A program made the position numbers and the translations under genes. A model generated the notes under the pieces. That model saw nothing but the letters and a program-made list of their open reading frames with translations. It did no database searches and had not been told where the DNA came from. A stretch of DNA of 45,493 bases from Prosthecobacter sp. (GTDB lineage: Bacteria; Verrucomicrobiota; Verrucomicrobiia; Verrucomicrobiales; Verrucomicrobiaceae): NCBI GenBank assembly GCA_021733925.1, contig JAIPJY010000055.1:1-45493 (forward strand), read 5' to 3'. Below are positions 32,523-41,327 of this stretch, one piece after another (position 1 is the first letter of the stretch; every line of letters begins with the position of its first letter).

Positions 32523-34139
32523 ATGCGCCTCAAACATTCCCGCATCTCCCGTGTACTGGCTGCCCTTGCAGCCGGCGCCATCGCCTTGCCGCCATCCTTG
32601 CCCGTTGCCGCCGGCCCGGCCATGGAAAAGCTCTTTTTCATCATGAAGGCCAAGGGCTCTTTGAGCCAGGAGGAGTATGACTTGCTGGTCGCCGCATCCC
32701 GCGAAGAAGACAAGGAGAGGGACAAAGCCGCAGTGGCAGCCGCTCCGGCTCCGGCTCCGGCTCCTGCCGAGGGCCAGACGCCCAACACCGCCGCGCTGGA
32801 AAAACGCCTCGCTCAGGCTGAATCCAAGGTGAATAATCTCGAAAACGCGCTTGCGCCGGGGCACCTGGAAAAACGCCTCGCTCAAACCGAATCCAAGGTG
32901 GGCAATCTTGAAAACGTCCTGACCAGCACCCGCGGGCAGATAGAGGACATCTCCAGAATCACTGACAACACCTCGCCATCCACCATGTCTTCCGCCGAGC
33001 TTGATGTGCTGCTGGCAGACAAATGGTATGAACGCCTGAAAATGAAAGGCTACCTGCAGGTGCGTACGGATTCCGTGATGCATGAGGATGGCGGTCAGCT
33101 GCATGTTCAGAATGACTCGTTCGCCAATGGCCAGTCAAGCCTCGGCATTCGCCGCGGTCGTATGGCCTTTAGCGGTGACTTGACCAACCATGTCTATCTC
33201 TATTTCCAGGCAGACTTGCTTGGCGGCGTCAATGGCAGCGGCGGAGTACAGGCGCGCGACTATTACGCCGACGTCTCGCTGGATCCCGCTCGTGAACATC
33301 GTGTCCGCCTGGGTCTGTCCAAAGTTCCCTATGGCCATTCCATATTGCAATCATCCCAGAATCGGCTCGCCTTGGAGCGCCCTGAAGCCCTCAGCACGGC
33401 TGTGGAAGGTGAGCGTGACTTTGGCATCTACTACATGTATGCTCCTTATGAAATTCGCGAGCGTTTCAAAAGCCTGGTCAAAATGGGTCTGCGCGGTTCG
33501 GGCGATTATGGGATGATCGCATTAGGTGCTTACTCCGGTCAAGGGATCAACAGGCCTGACACGAACGGACAGCCGCATTGGGTGGCCCGCGCCACCTATC
33601 CCTTTGAGTTCGACAACGGTCAATTCCTCGAGCTAAGCGTCCAGGGCTATGCTGGGAAATTCAACACCACCACGGCGAACATTCCCGGCGTGGGCACACC
33701 AGCCAATGGGAACGGTTCCAACCGCGGTTTTACCGATGCTCGCGTCGGCATTTCCGCCATTCTCTATCCGCAGCCGTTCGGCATCGAAACCGAATGGAAC
33801 TGGGGTAAAGGCCCACAGCTTTCCAATGACATGCGCACCATCACTTCCTCCAGTCTGAGTGGCGGCTATGTGCAGGCAAATTACCGCCACGTGTTTGCCA
33901 ATCAGAGAGAATTCATTCCTTTCGCCCGCTGGCAGACCTACAATGGTGGCCGTAAATTCGCGACCAATGCCCCCAAGGACAAGGTGAACGAAGTAGGCAT
34001 CGGCTTCCGCTTCATCCCCTACCCGGAACTGGAGCTCACCGCCATGTTCATGCACGGCATGCGCACCAACACGAGCGTGGCACCCTACAACACTGTGAAT
34101 TACGACTACCTCGGCATTCAGGCCCAGGTCAATTTCTAA
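32523..34139 (+). CDS. Phosphate-selective porin OprO/OprP family
   Basis: This is a 538-residue outer-membrane porin. A signal peptide (about 1-30, Ala-rich) is followed by a helical region with SQEEYDLLVAASREEDKERD, a Pro/Ala linker and two copies of a 23-residue coiled-coil unit (EKRLAQAESKVNNLENAL-like, about residues 92-137). The barrel (about 165-538) has LGIRRGRMAFSGDLTNHVYLYFQ, VRLGLSKVPYGHSI, strand/loop alternation, and ends in Phe (QAQVNF). The family forms trimeric anion- or phosphate-selective channels. It is transcribed away from the pst operon through a common regulatory region, which supports a role in phosphate uptake. A rho-independent terminator follows the gene. Confidence 0.9.
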   Translation: MRLKHSRISRVLAALAAGAIALPPSLPVAAGPAMEKLFFIMKAKGSLSQEEYDLLVAASREEDKERDKAAVAAAPAPAPAPAEGQTPNTAALEKRLAQAESKVNNLENALAPGHLEKRLAQTESKVGNLENVLTSTRGQIEDISRITDNTSPSTMSSAELDVLLADKWYERLKMKGYLQVRTDSVMHEDGGQLHVQNDSFANGQSSLGIRRGRMAFSGDLTNHVYLYFQADLLGGVNGSGGVQARDYYADVSLDPAREHRVRLGLSKVPYGHSILQSSQNRLALERPEALSTAVEGERDFGIYYMYAPYEIRERFKSLVKMGLRGSGDYGMIALGAYSGQGINRPDTNGQPHWVARATYPFEFDNGQFLELSVQGYAGKFNTTTANIPGVGTPANGNGSNRGFTDARVGISAILYPQPFGIETEWNWGKGPQLSNDMRTITSSSLSGGYVQANYRHVFANQREFIPFARWQTYNGGRKFATNAPKDKVNEVGIGFRFIPYPELELTAMFMHGMRTNTSVAPYNTVNYDYLGIQAQVNF

Positions 34140-34167
34140 GCGACATTTTTTGGTTCAGGTTGAGTTG

Positions 34168-34208
34168 GAGGCCGGATGCACTGGGAGTGCGTCCGGCCTC
34201 TTCGTTTT
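34168..34208 (+). terminator. Rho-independent terminator after the porin gene
   Basis: A 14-bp stem GAGGCCGGATGCAC-TGGGA-GTGCGTCCGGCCTC with one G-T wobble (34168-34200) is followed by TTCGTTTT. It sits about 30 bp after the porin stop codon. Confidence 0.8.
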
Positions 34209-34291
34209 CAGGCAGTTAGGACGAACGGATGCAGGGTTGCTTTGTCTCACGTCATCCCTTAGTTTCACCTTCGCTCCAAACCAAGCGGCCT

Positions 34292-35116
34292 ATGGAAACC
34301 ACACTCCAGCAGATTCTGTATGTTGCGGCGGCCCTCGTCTTCGCCGTCGCCTGCCGTTCCTTCAACAACCGCTTCATTCAGAAGCTGGGCTGGCTTGCTT
34401 TGCTGGGCGCCTCCTATCTCAGCGGCTACTTCCTGACCTACTCGCACGTCGGCGGCGCCATCTTTGTCGGAGCCTGGTTCATGCTGCCGTGGATGGAAAT
34501 CGTCTTCCGCGTGCGTCGGCTGCGCTTCCCGATCAAAAGCGAGGTCAAACACCGCTTTCCACCGACACGTGAGGTCTTCCCTGAACTCTCTGAGCTCAGC
34601 AGAGAAGCGGATGATGACGGATTCACCGAAGTCGGTGACACCGGCTGGAAGTTCAGCCAGACGGACTACTTCATGCGTCTGTTCTACCATGGGGAAAAAC
34701 GCATGCAGGCCGCCATCGCGCTGGCGCAGCAGGGAGAGTTTGGCTTTTCGTACGTCAGCCTCACCTCACGCGCCAACAGCGGAGTCACCTTCACCACGAC
34801 GAACTACCCCTTCGCCGCCACGATGAAGCACTCGCCCAAGCAGCGGCTGAACCGCTTCACCCATGCGGGCTCGTTCACGGACCTGCTGGAGCGTCATGAA
34901 ACCTTCCTGCACAACGAAGGCATCCACCTCGAAGATCTGGCCCTGCAGGACACCGAGTTCCTCCACGCCTACATCGAGCGCGACATGAGCGTGCTGATTG
35001 ACCACAACATCACCGCCGGCGTCATCGAGCCCACCGGCAACGGTGAATTCCGCTACTCCTGGCGCGGCTGCATCTTCCTCTACTGGCAGGTGGTAAAGGA
35101 CATGCTGCGGGTGTGA
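34292..35116 (+). CDS. Membrane-anchored protein of unknown function
   Basis: This 274-residue protein has an N-terminal pair or triplet of membrane helices (about 7-24, 33-50, 52-70). Basic RVRRLRFPIKSEVKHR follows, then a soluble domain (about 90-274) expected in the cytoplasm. The soluble part has no motif I recognise; it contains FSQTDYFMRLFYHGEKRMQ and TDLLERHETFLHNEGI. I chose ATG 34292 as the frame-consistent start before the first helix; the frame is open to 34229. It is convergent with the hydrolase gene, with 2 nt between stops. Confidence 0.65.
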   Translation: METTLQQILYVAAALVFAVACRSFNNRFIQKLGWLALLGASYLSGYFLTYSHVGGAIFVGAWFMLPWMEIVFRVRRLRFPIKSEVKHRFPPTREVFPELSELSREADDDGFTEVGDTGWKFSQTDYFMRLFYHGEKRMQAAIALAQQGEFGFSYVSLTSRANSGVTFTTTNYPFAATMKHSPKQRLNRFTHAGSFTDLLERHETFLHNEGIHLEDLALQDTEFLHAYIERDMSVLIDHNITAGVIEPTGNGEFRYSWRGCIFLYWQVVKDMLRV

Positions 35117-35118
35117 AG

Positions 35119-36030
35119 TCAGGGGCGGGGCATCCACTCGCGCAGCTTGGCCATCGTCAGCGTTGTGTGGGTGAGCAGGAAGAAATGATCCGCCTCCGGC
35201 ACGGTGAAGGCCTGCGTGACAGGTGCGAACTGCCGTACTTTCGCGATGCGCCGGGCAAAATCTCCCGACTTCACAAAGTACTCGTTGCCGCCAGCGATGA
35301 AGGCAGCCCTCGCCTCTCGTGAAAATTTCAGCAGCAGGTCCTCGGGTGGGTACGCAGCCATGCAGATCAGGCGGTCAAAGTGTTCCGGGTGCTTCGTGTA
35401 CACATCACACGCGCCAAAGCCACCCGCTGACAGCCCCATCAAAACCGGCTTCAGCGCCGGTCGTCCCAGCCGTACGCCCACGGCTTGCACGCACTCCTGC
35501 ACATACTCGCTGGGAATGGTGGATGTGTTGATGCCATAGGCCGGACAGATGATGATGTGGGAGGTGAAATGTTCGGCCAGCAAATGCTGATACCAGAGAA
35601 AGCTGCCGCCATAGCCGTGCAGAAACAGCAGCACCGGCGTACGAGCATTTACACCTTCGGGCACATGCACCAGCGCCAGACCTTCCTGCGGACGTTTTTC
35701 CGCGAAACAAAACGGCAGCGCCGACCCCACACTGGAATACACCGGTGACTTCGCGATCAATGCATAACGCTCCGCCACCAAGGGGCGCATCATGGCCGCC
35801 TGCGCAGGGGTCAGTCCTAACATCGCTGGTTGTGAAAGAGCCAGGGTGACGATCGCAGACTCAGGCAGCGTGTTCAGTGCCAGCCGAAACACCGGCAGGT
35901 AATCAGCCGCTGGACGAGTGAACTGCGGCGGTGCTGCCGCATACCCCGTCTTCCAAGTGACCCGGATGACCTCATCCGCACGCAGCGCCAACGCACTGCA
36001 AAACAGGAATATCGTCAACAGCCAGCGCAT
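35119..36030 (-). CDS. Exported alpha/beta-hydrolase (esterase-like)
   Basis: This is a 303-residue secreted or periplasmic protein. The signal peptide is MRWLLTIFLFCSALALRA. The alpha/beta-hydrolase fold shows an oxyanion loop LFLHGYGGSFLWYQ, a nucleophile elbow MGLSAGGFGA (Ser), an acid probably in a later strand, and a likely catalytic His in VPEADHFFLL. It resembles esterase D / LpqC / feruloyl-esterase-type polyhydroxyalkanoate-like esterases with a Ser-Asp-His triad. The substrate is unknown. The frame is open to 36060, but ATG 36030 begins the signal peptide. Confidence 0.78.
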   Translation of the reverse strand: MRWLLTIFLFCSALALRADEVIRVTWKTGYAAAPPQFTRPAADYLPVFRLALNTLPESAIVTLALSQPAMLGLTPAQAAMMRPLVAERYALIAKSPVYSSVGSALPFCFAEKRPQEGLALVHVPEGVNARTPVLLFLHGYGGSFLWYQHLLAEHFTSHIIICPAYGINTSTIPSEYVQECVQAVGVRLGRPALKPVLMGLSAGGFGACDVYTKHPEHFDRLICMAAYPPEDLLLKFSREARAAFIAGGNEYFVKSGDFARRIAKVRQFAPVTQAFTVPEADHFFLLTHTTLTMAKLREWMPRP

Positions 36031-36105
36031 TCCAAATGCTACTGTGCCTGCATACCGCATGACAATAAGGAAGTGCGGCGGATCAAGGCTGAACGATGCA
36101 TCCGA

Positions 36106-39096
36106 TCACGATCCAGGCTGCGGCTGATTGCGGGCGGCTTCGGCGGCAGCGCGTTGTGCAGCTTCGGCTGCGGCACGCTGGGCGTCTTCCTGGGCCCGAC
36201 GAGCCTGCTCTTCGGCCTGCCGTTGAGCCTGCTCCTGCGCACGGCGGGCCTGCTCTTCCGCCTGACGCTGGGCCATTTCTTGCGCCCGTTGGGCAGCCTC
36301 CTGCTGGGCGCGCATCTGCTGCTCAGCGGCCTGGCGTTGAGCCTGCTCCTGAGCACGCTGCATTTCGGCCTCCTGCTGGCGGCGTGCGGCTTCTTCAGCC
36401 TGACGCTGGGCCATCTCCTGCGCACGTTGTGCGGCTTCCTGCTGGGCACGTGCCTGCTCCTGAGCACGCTGCATTTCAGCCTCCTGCTGAAGACGTGCGG
36501 CTTGTTCAGCCTGGCGTTGCGCCATCTCCTGGGCACGGCGCTCTGTTTCCTGCTGGGCACGCATCTGCTGCTCTTCAGCGGCACGGCGTGCGACTTCCTC
36601 CTGCTGGCGCTGCATGGCAGCGGCTTCAGTCTGCTGCCGGACGCGTTCGGCTTCCGCAGCAGCGGCCTGTTCGGTGGCCATGCGTTCAGCGGTGGCACGC
36701 TGCTGCTGGGCCGCCAGCTCCTGTTGCTGCTGCATGGCGGCAGCTTCGGCCTGCTGGCGTGTTTTTTCAGTCTCGACGGCAGCTTGGTCAGCAGCCATGC
36801 GTTGCTGCTGGGCGGCAATCTCCTGTTTCTGCTGCATCGCGGCAGCTTCGGCCTGCTGGCGTACCTTTTCAGTCTCGGCGGCAGCTTGGTCAGCGGCCAT
36901 GCGCTGTTGCTGGGCCGCCAGCTCCTGTTGCTGCTGCATGACGGCAGCTTCGGCCTGCTGGCGTGCTTTTTCAGTCTCGGTGGCAGCTTGGTCAGCGGCC
37001 ATGCGTTGCTGCTGGGCGGCGAGAGCCTCCTGCTGCTGAGCAGTGGCGGCTGCCTGCATGCGGTTTTTTTCCGCTTCGGCATTCGCAGCGGCCTGTTCAG
37101 CGGCCCTTTTTCCTGCCATGCCACGTTCTTGCACCCCCTGCTGCTGGCGCTGCTCCATGGCGGCGGCACGGGCCTGTTCCCGGGCAGCGTGCATTTGAGC
37201 TCTTTCAGCTTCGGCGGATGCAGCGGCGGTCGCTTGATCGGCTGCCATTTTCTCCACTGCCACTGGTTGCTGTGAAGCGCTGGGTTCAGCAGGCGGCGTC
37301 ATGACTGCTGGCGGAGCGGTCACCACGGCCGGGGCGGTCCGTTCAGGCTCACTGACTGGCACGACTGCGGCAGCCGCAGGTTCAGCGGCCTTATTCTCGA
37401 CCATGGCTGGCACATCAGAGGGTGCTGCTGGCGCTGCGGCAGGAGCGCCGCTCTCCACGACCTTGCTCTCAGGCGGCATTTCCGGCGTGCGCGGTGCTCC
37501 CCTTGTGGGACGTTCCTGATGCCTAGGCTCCCTTGTTGAACCCGAAGTGGGCTCCACAGCGACGGCGGGACGCACGGTTTCCTGCGGCGGAGCGTTCGGC
37601 GCAGACGGCAGATTGGCGACAGCCGGAGTTTCACCTGAATGACGAGGAAACTGATGCGGCATGTTCCCCTGCCCCGGCCTGTGTTGCACCACAGGCGTCT
37701 CCGCCGGTGTTACGACTTGAGCAGTCGCGGGTTTTTCCGGAGCGATGGCAGAACTCACGGCCGCCTGCGGCGGAGCGTTCGGGCCCCTTGGTGCACCATT
37801 GGCGACAGCAGGCACTTCTCCCGGATGCCGGCCAGGTTGATGCGGCATGCGCCCATGTGCCGGCGGCTGCTGCACCGCTGCAGTCTCTTTCTCTCTGGCA
37901 AGGGTCTCACGAATCTCCGTGGCGACGCGCTGCGGCACGCCGTCAAATCCACTCGTCCGGACTGGGCGTTGGATGTGTTCTTTGACGTCAGGGCGCCTCA
38001 TATGGGCACCGGGGGCCATGGCGGGCAGATCAACCATGGCCATGGGTGCATCGGCGTCCCTGCGCCCATGATGCGGCCGTTGCTCAGGCATCTGCTCGGC
38101 ATGCATCCTTTGCACCTGCCGCTGAGGCACGGGGCGACCGCAGGCCTGCTCCATCTGGGCGCGGGGAGGTCCTCCATGATTGGTAAAAGCATGACCCTGG
38201 CCTCGGCTGGGGACGATCTGTGTCACATTCACGCTGTTCTGAAAGATCGTGGTCTGCCGCGTCACCGGCGCATACACATTGATATAGCTCGAACTCACAA
38301 ACTGGTTCGAGTTGATGAAAGTGTAGCTGTTGGGGCCGAGGCCATAGCGTGAATCACAGTCGCGATACACTCCGCTGAACGCTCCCGGCTCCGGCGGCAG
38401 GGGAGCCCACCCCACGCAATCGCGGCTTTGACGCCACGCGACCCATGCCGGAGCCCAATCGCTGCCCGGCACCCAGATCCAGCCGTAGCGCGCCAGATTC
38501 ACCCAGCGGCCGTAGTGATAGGTGGCCCAGCCAAAAGGCTCGTTCGTCTGCCATGCCCAGCCGTACGATGACCAGACCCAGCAGCCATCCACATAGGGCC
38601 GCCAGCCCGCCACAGTGATCGTAGGCCGCCAGCAGTAGCCATAGCCATTCACCTCAAACCAGCGGCCGTATGGCGAAAGTCCATCATAGAACAACGAGTA
38701 ATCAGGCAGCGCCATGGGCTGCGGCGCTACATCTTGCTGCGGTGGTGCAACGGTGATGCGCTGGGTGATGGCATTGCTCTGCTGGCGCGCTGCTTCCGCC
38801 TGCATACGCAGTTCGTCATTCTGTTGCGTCAGGGCGTCCAGCGAACTGCGCAACTCCGTATTTTCACGATCCTTGAGAGACTGCGCCATCTCCGCCAGCT
38901 GCTTGTCCATCAAGGCCGTCTTCGTTTCAATATCCAAAGCCTGGCGCTGCAAGGCATCGCGCGCCTCAGCGAGCTGGTTGTCCGTTTCTGCCGCAACGGG
39001 CGCAGCAGCGGCAGGCGGCACGGGTTTGTCACAGTTCGCCAGCGACAAGGCGGCCGAAACGACGAGGAGCAGGCGAAGACGAGATTTCATAAACAT
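36106..39096 (-). CDS. Giant lipoprotein: DUF6600-like domain plus repeat-rich coiled-coil tail
   Basis: This is a 996-residue lipoprotein. The lipobox LSLANC is at about residues 17-22, followed by a short coiled coil (about 40-110). A Trp/Tyr/Gly-rich domain (about 130-260) has SLFYDGLSPYGRWFEV, GWRPYVDGCWVW, GWATYHYGRWV and DWAPAWVAW, the pattern of DUF6600. A Pro/His-rich disordered stretch (about 290-600) leads to a long Ala/Gln/Glu/Arg tail (about 630-990) with 34-residue repeats (AAQQQRMAADQAA.ETEK), giving 102-bp DNA repeats. ATG 39090 (MKSRLR) is an alternative start. The tail suggests an extended, anchor-like role at the envelope; this is inference. The 3' repeats make the opposite strand look open, but I regard that as an artefact. 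Confidence 0.8.
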   Translation of the reverse strand: MFMKSRLRLLLVVSAALSLANCDKPVPPAAAAPVAAETDNQLAEARDALQRQALDIETKTALMDKQLAEMAQSLKDRENTELRSSLDALTQQNDELRMQAEAARQQSNAITQRITVAPPQQDVAPQPMALPDYSLFYDGLSPYGRWFEVNGYGYCWRPTITVAGWRPYVDGCWVWSSYGWAWQTNEPFGWATYHYGRWVNLARYGWIWVPGSDWAPAWVAWRQSRDCVGWAPLPPEPGAFSGVYRDCDSRYGLGPNSYTFINSNQFVSSSYINVYAPVTRQTTIFQNSVNVTQIVPSRGQGHAFTNHGGPPRAQMEQACGRPVPQRQVQRMHAEQMPEQRPHHGRRDADAPMAMVDLPAMAPGAHMRRPDVKEHIQRPVRTSGFDGVPQRVATEIRETLAREKETAAVQQPPAHGRMPHQPGRHPGEVPAVANGAPRGPNAPPQAAVSSAIAPEKPATAQVVTPAETPVVQHRPGQGNMPHQFPRHSGETPAVANLPSAPNAPPQETVRPAVAVEPTSGSTREPRHQERPTRGAPRTPEMPPESKVVESGAPAAAPAAPSDVPAMVENKAAEPAAAAVVPVSEPERTAPAVVTAPPAVMTPPAEPSASQQPVAVEKMAADQATAAASAEAERAQMHAAREQARAAAMEQRQQQGVQERGMAGKRAAEQAAANAEAEKNRMQAAATAQQQEALAAQQQRMAADQAATETEKARQQAEAAVMQQQQELAAQQQRMAADQAAAETEKVRQQAEAAAMQQKQEIAAQQQRMAADQAAVETEKTRQQAEAAAMQQQQELAAQQQRATAERMATEQAAAAEAERVRQQTEAAAMQRQQEEVARRAAEEQQMRAQQETERRAQEMAQRQAEQAARLQQEAEMQRAQEQARAQQEAAQRAQEMAQRQAEEAARRQQEAEMQRAQEQAQRQAAEQQMRAQQEAAQRAQEMAQRQAEEQARRAQEQAQRQAEEQARRAQEDAQRAAAEAAQRAAAEAARNQPQPGS
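36130..37080. repeat. Tandem coding repeats, about 102-bp period
   Basis: Within the lipoprotein tail the nucleotide sequence repeats with period 102 bp (for example near 36796, 36898 and 37000). The units encode QAEAAAMQQQQELAAQQQRM-type text. Towards the 3' end (36130-36600) the units degenerate into shorter AQRQAEEQARR-like repeats. No direct repeat suggestive of CRISPR is present. Confidence 0.75.
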
Positions 39097-39144
39097 GGGA
39101 TGTTGCTCTGACTCCCACGACTCGCATTGTATTCACTCCTACTG

Positions 39145-39822
39145 CTACTTCCGCCGCTTCACCACCTGCTGGGTCTGCCGCGTCTTGAGCATCAGATCAG
39201 CCTCCAGCACACCGCTGAAATGCGACAGCGGATAGATGATGCAACGGCGGCCAATGATGCTGCCGGGGCTGATCACGCTGTTGCAGCCGATCTCGGCGTA
39301 GTCGCCCACGATCGCGCCGAATTTTCGCAGGCTGGTGGGAAAGATATCCGTGTCGGTCTTCACGGTGACCTCCAGGCGGTCCAGCCGTGTGTTGGAAAGG
39401 ATCACGCCGGCGGCCAGATGCGCCTTGTGGCCAAGGATCGAGTCGCCCACGTAGTTGTAATGCGGGATCTCACAGCCGTCGAAGACCACGCAGTTCTTGA
39501 ACTCGCAGGAGTTCCCGAGCACGCAGCCGTCTCCGATGATCACGTTCTCACGGATGTAGCAGCCCGAACGGATCTGGCAGTTGCGGCCGATCCATGCCGG
39601 ACCTTTGATCACCGCGCCGGGCTCGATCGTCGTGCCTTCATCAATGAACACATCCTCGCCAATGAACGCCCCTGGCGGCACCTGGACGCGGATTTCGCGC
39701 TGCAGCCGGAAGTCCAGATACGATTCGATCCGCGTCAACGCCGTCCACACGGGCGAGTCATCCGGAAACAGGATGCCATGCTTCGTGTGAGTGAGGTCGA
39801 GGTAGTCGCGGGCGGGAAACAT
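39145..39822 (-). CDS. Left-handed beta-helix nucleotidyl/acyltransferase-like protein
   Basis: This 225-residue protein is built largely of hexapeptide repeats of a left-handed beta helix (about 55-210): IGEDVFIDEGTTIEPGAVIKGPAWIGRNCQIRSGCYIRENVIIGDGCVLG, then GHKAHLAAGVILSN, then AIVGDYAEIGCNSVISPGSIIG. An N-terminal helix segment with LTRIESYLDFR precedes it. It matches the C-terminal acetyltransferase half of GlmU-like sugar-nucleotide enzymes, so a sugar-phosphate acyl- or nucleotidyl-related role is likely, but the substrate is unclear. The GlmU N-terminal uridylyltransferase domain is absent. The start is ATG 39822; a TTG lies one codon upstream. It sits between the repeat lipoprotein and frr. 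Confidence 0.75.
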   Translation of the reverse strand: MFPARDYLDLTHTKHGILFPDDSPVWTALTRIESYLDFRLQREIRVQVPPGAFIGEDVFIDEGTTIEPGAVIKGPAWIGRNCQIRSGCYIRENVIIGDGCVLGNSCEFKNCVVFDGCEIPHYNYVGDSILGHKAHLAAGVILSNTRLDRLEVTVKTDTDIFPTSLRKFGAIVGDYAEIGCNSVISPGSIIGRRCIIYPLSHFSGVLEADLMLKTRQTQQVVKRRK

Positions 39823-39837
39823 CAATAAAGTTCAAAG

Positions 39838-39916
39838 TTTCAGGCTCAAAGTTTCAAGTTATCCCAAGGCTTCCTTTCAAGTGAACTTGAAACCTTAAAC
39901 TTGAAACTTGAAACCC
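39838..39916. repeat. GTTTCAAGTT / AACTTGAAAC intergenic repeat cluster
   Basis: In a 101-bp gap the decamer GTTTCAAGTT (39851-39860) and its reverse complement AACTTGAAAC (39884-39893) form a perfect 10-bp stem with a 23-nt loop. Further copies occur as TTCAAAGTTTC on the left and TTAAACTTGAAACTTGAAAC (about 39895-39914) on the right. It may be a terminator, or a dispersed genomic repeat family. Confidence 0.6.
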
Positions 39917-39923
39917 GTTTTGG

Positions 39924-40490
39924 CTAGACCGTCATGATTTCTTTCTCTTTCGACGCCACATGCTGGTCGATTTCGGCGATCTTCTTGTCGGTCATGACCT
40001 GGATTTCCTTCTCCATGCGATGGAGGTCGTCCTCGGTAATGAAGCCTTCCTTCTCACCTTTCTTGATGGTTTCGAGGCTGTCACGACGGGCGGAGCGCAC
40101 GCGAACACGGGCGTCTTCACCGAGGGTCTTGCACATCTTTACCATCTGCTCGCGGCGTTCGGTGGAAAGAGAGGGGATCGGCAGGCGGATCACCTTGCCT
40201 TCAATGCTGCCGTTCAAGCCGAGGCGTGACTCACGGATCGCGCGGTCAATGTCCTGCAACGTGGAGGAATCAAACGGCTCGATGCGGATCAGACGTGCAT
40301 CCGGCGTGGTGATCATGGCCAACTGCTTCAGCTTCATGTGGCTGCCGTAGCTCATCACATGAATGTCCATGTTTTCCACCAGCGTCGGCGAAGCCTTGCC
40401 CGTGCGCACGGTGGCAAATTCATGAATGGCGTGCTCCACCGCCTTCGTCATGGCCTCGTCGGCCTCCATCATCGTCAATTCAGGGTCCAT
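39924..40490 (-). CDS. frr: Ribosome recycling factor Frr
   Basis: This 188-residue protein releases ribosomes from mRNA after termination, working with EF-G. It has the usual three-helix bundle plus beta/alpha/beta head. Conserved stretches are HEFATVRTGKASPTLVE, VMSYGSHMKLKQLAMITTPDARLI, RAIRESRLGLNGSIEGKVIRLPIPSLSTERR and VRVRSARRDSLETIKK. It is 22 nt downstream of pyrH, a common bacterial gene order (rpsB-tsf-pyrH-frr), although rpsB and tsf are not in the window. Confidence 0.97.
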   Translation of the reverse strand: MDPELTMMEADEAMTKAVEHAIHEFATVRTGKASPTLVENMDIHVMSYGSHMKLKQLAMITTPDARLIRIEPFDSSTLQDIDRAIRESRLGLNGSIEGKVIRLPIPSLSTERREQMVKMCKTLGEDARVRVRSARRDSLETIKKGEKEGFITEDDLHRMEKEIQVMTDKKIAEIDQHVASKEKEIMTV

Positions 40491-40512
40491 ATCAGTCTTG
40501 TGTTAAATTTGT

Positions 40513-41250
40513 TCAGCCTTTCGCATCGACCATTGTACCAATGTATTCGCCGATGAGAGCGCGGCGGATGTTGTCAGGTTCGTTCATGCTGAAAACGCCG
40601 ATGGGCATGTTGTTCTCCATGCACAGCGAAAAGGCGGTCGAGTCCATCACCTTGAGCTGGCGCGTCAGGCACTCATGAAAGCTGACGCGCTCGAACTTGA
40701 CCGCGTCCGGATTTTTGTTGGGATCAGAATCGTAGATGCCGTCCACCTTGGTGGCCTTGAGCACGATCTCGGCATTGATCTCGCTGGCACGCAGCGCCGC
40801 CGTGGTGTCGGTGGAGAAAAAGGGATTGCCCGTGCCTGCGGCAAAGATGACCACGCGGCCCAGTTCCAAATGGCGCATCGCCTTACGGCGGATAAAGGGT
40901 TCGGCCACGTTGTCCATCTTGATCGCGCTTTGCACCCGCGTCGGCACATCCATCGCTTCCAGCATGCTTTGCACCGCGAGCGAATTCATCACCGTGGCCA
41001 GCATGCCCATGTAGTCCGCCGTGGCACGCTCCATGCCCTTGTTGCTGGCGGTCACGCCGCGCCAGAAGTTGCCGCCACCCACCACGAGGGCGATTTCGAG
41101 ACCGGTTTGGTGAGCCGCCTTGATCTGCGCCGCCATGTCCTCAACAATGGGCGGAGAAATATTGTCATGGCTGCCCGGCTCTCTCAGCGCTTCACCGCTG
41201 AGTTTGAGCAGAACGCGACGGAATTTTCGAGGGGCGGTGGAGTCAGGCAT
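40513..41250 (-). CDS. pyrH: UMP kinase PyrH
   Basis: This is a 245-residue amino-acid-kinase-fold enzyme converting UMP to UDP with ATP. It has [13 protein letters not shown] (N-terminal Gly-rich phosphate loop), [70 protein letters not shown] and [20 protein letters not shown]. It starts a unit with frr downstream and is divergent from the PLP gene at 41328, so the 77-bp gap must contain promoters for both directions. Confidence 0.97.
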   Translation of the reverse strand: MPDSTAPRKFRRVLLKLSGEALREPGSHDNISPPIVEDMAAQIKAAHQTGLEIALVVGGGNFWRGVTASNKGMERATADYMGMLATVMNSLAVQSMLEAMDVPTRVQSAIKMDNVAEPFIRRKAMRHLELGRVVIFAAGTGNPFFSTDTTAALRASEINAEIVLKATKVDGIYDSDPNKNPDAVKFERVSFHECLTRQLKVMDSTAFSLCMENNMPIGVFSMNEPDNIRRALIGEYIGTMVDAKG

Positions 41251-41327
41251 GAAAGATCAGAGTATAACTCATAAAGCATGCACGCAGGGGCCTTGCAAAG
41301 CTAAATCTGCATGTCACACATCCCGTT

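Noticed and set aside
36796-37080. Regular 102-bp repeats considered as a CRISPR-like array
   Set aside because: The units are contiguous, coding and in frame, without alternating unique spacers; no cas genes are nearby.
36073-37275. 400-codon Leu-rich plus-strand ORF that looks like membrane protein
   Set aside because: It is the complement of the Gln/Ala/Glu repeat tail of the minus-strand lipoprotein; CAG/CTG-type codons give Leu/Gly-rich text on the other strand.
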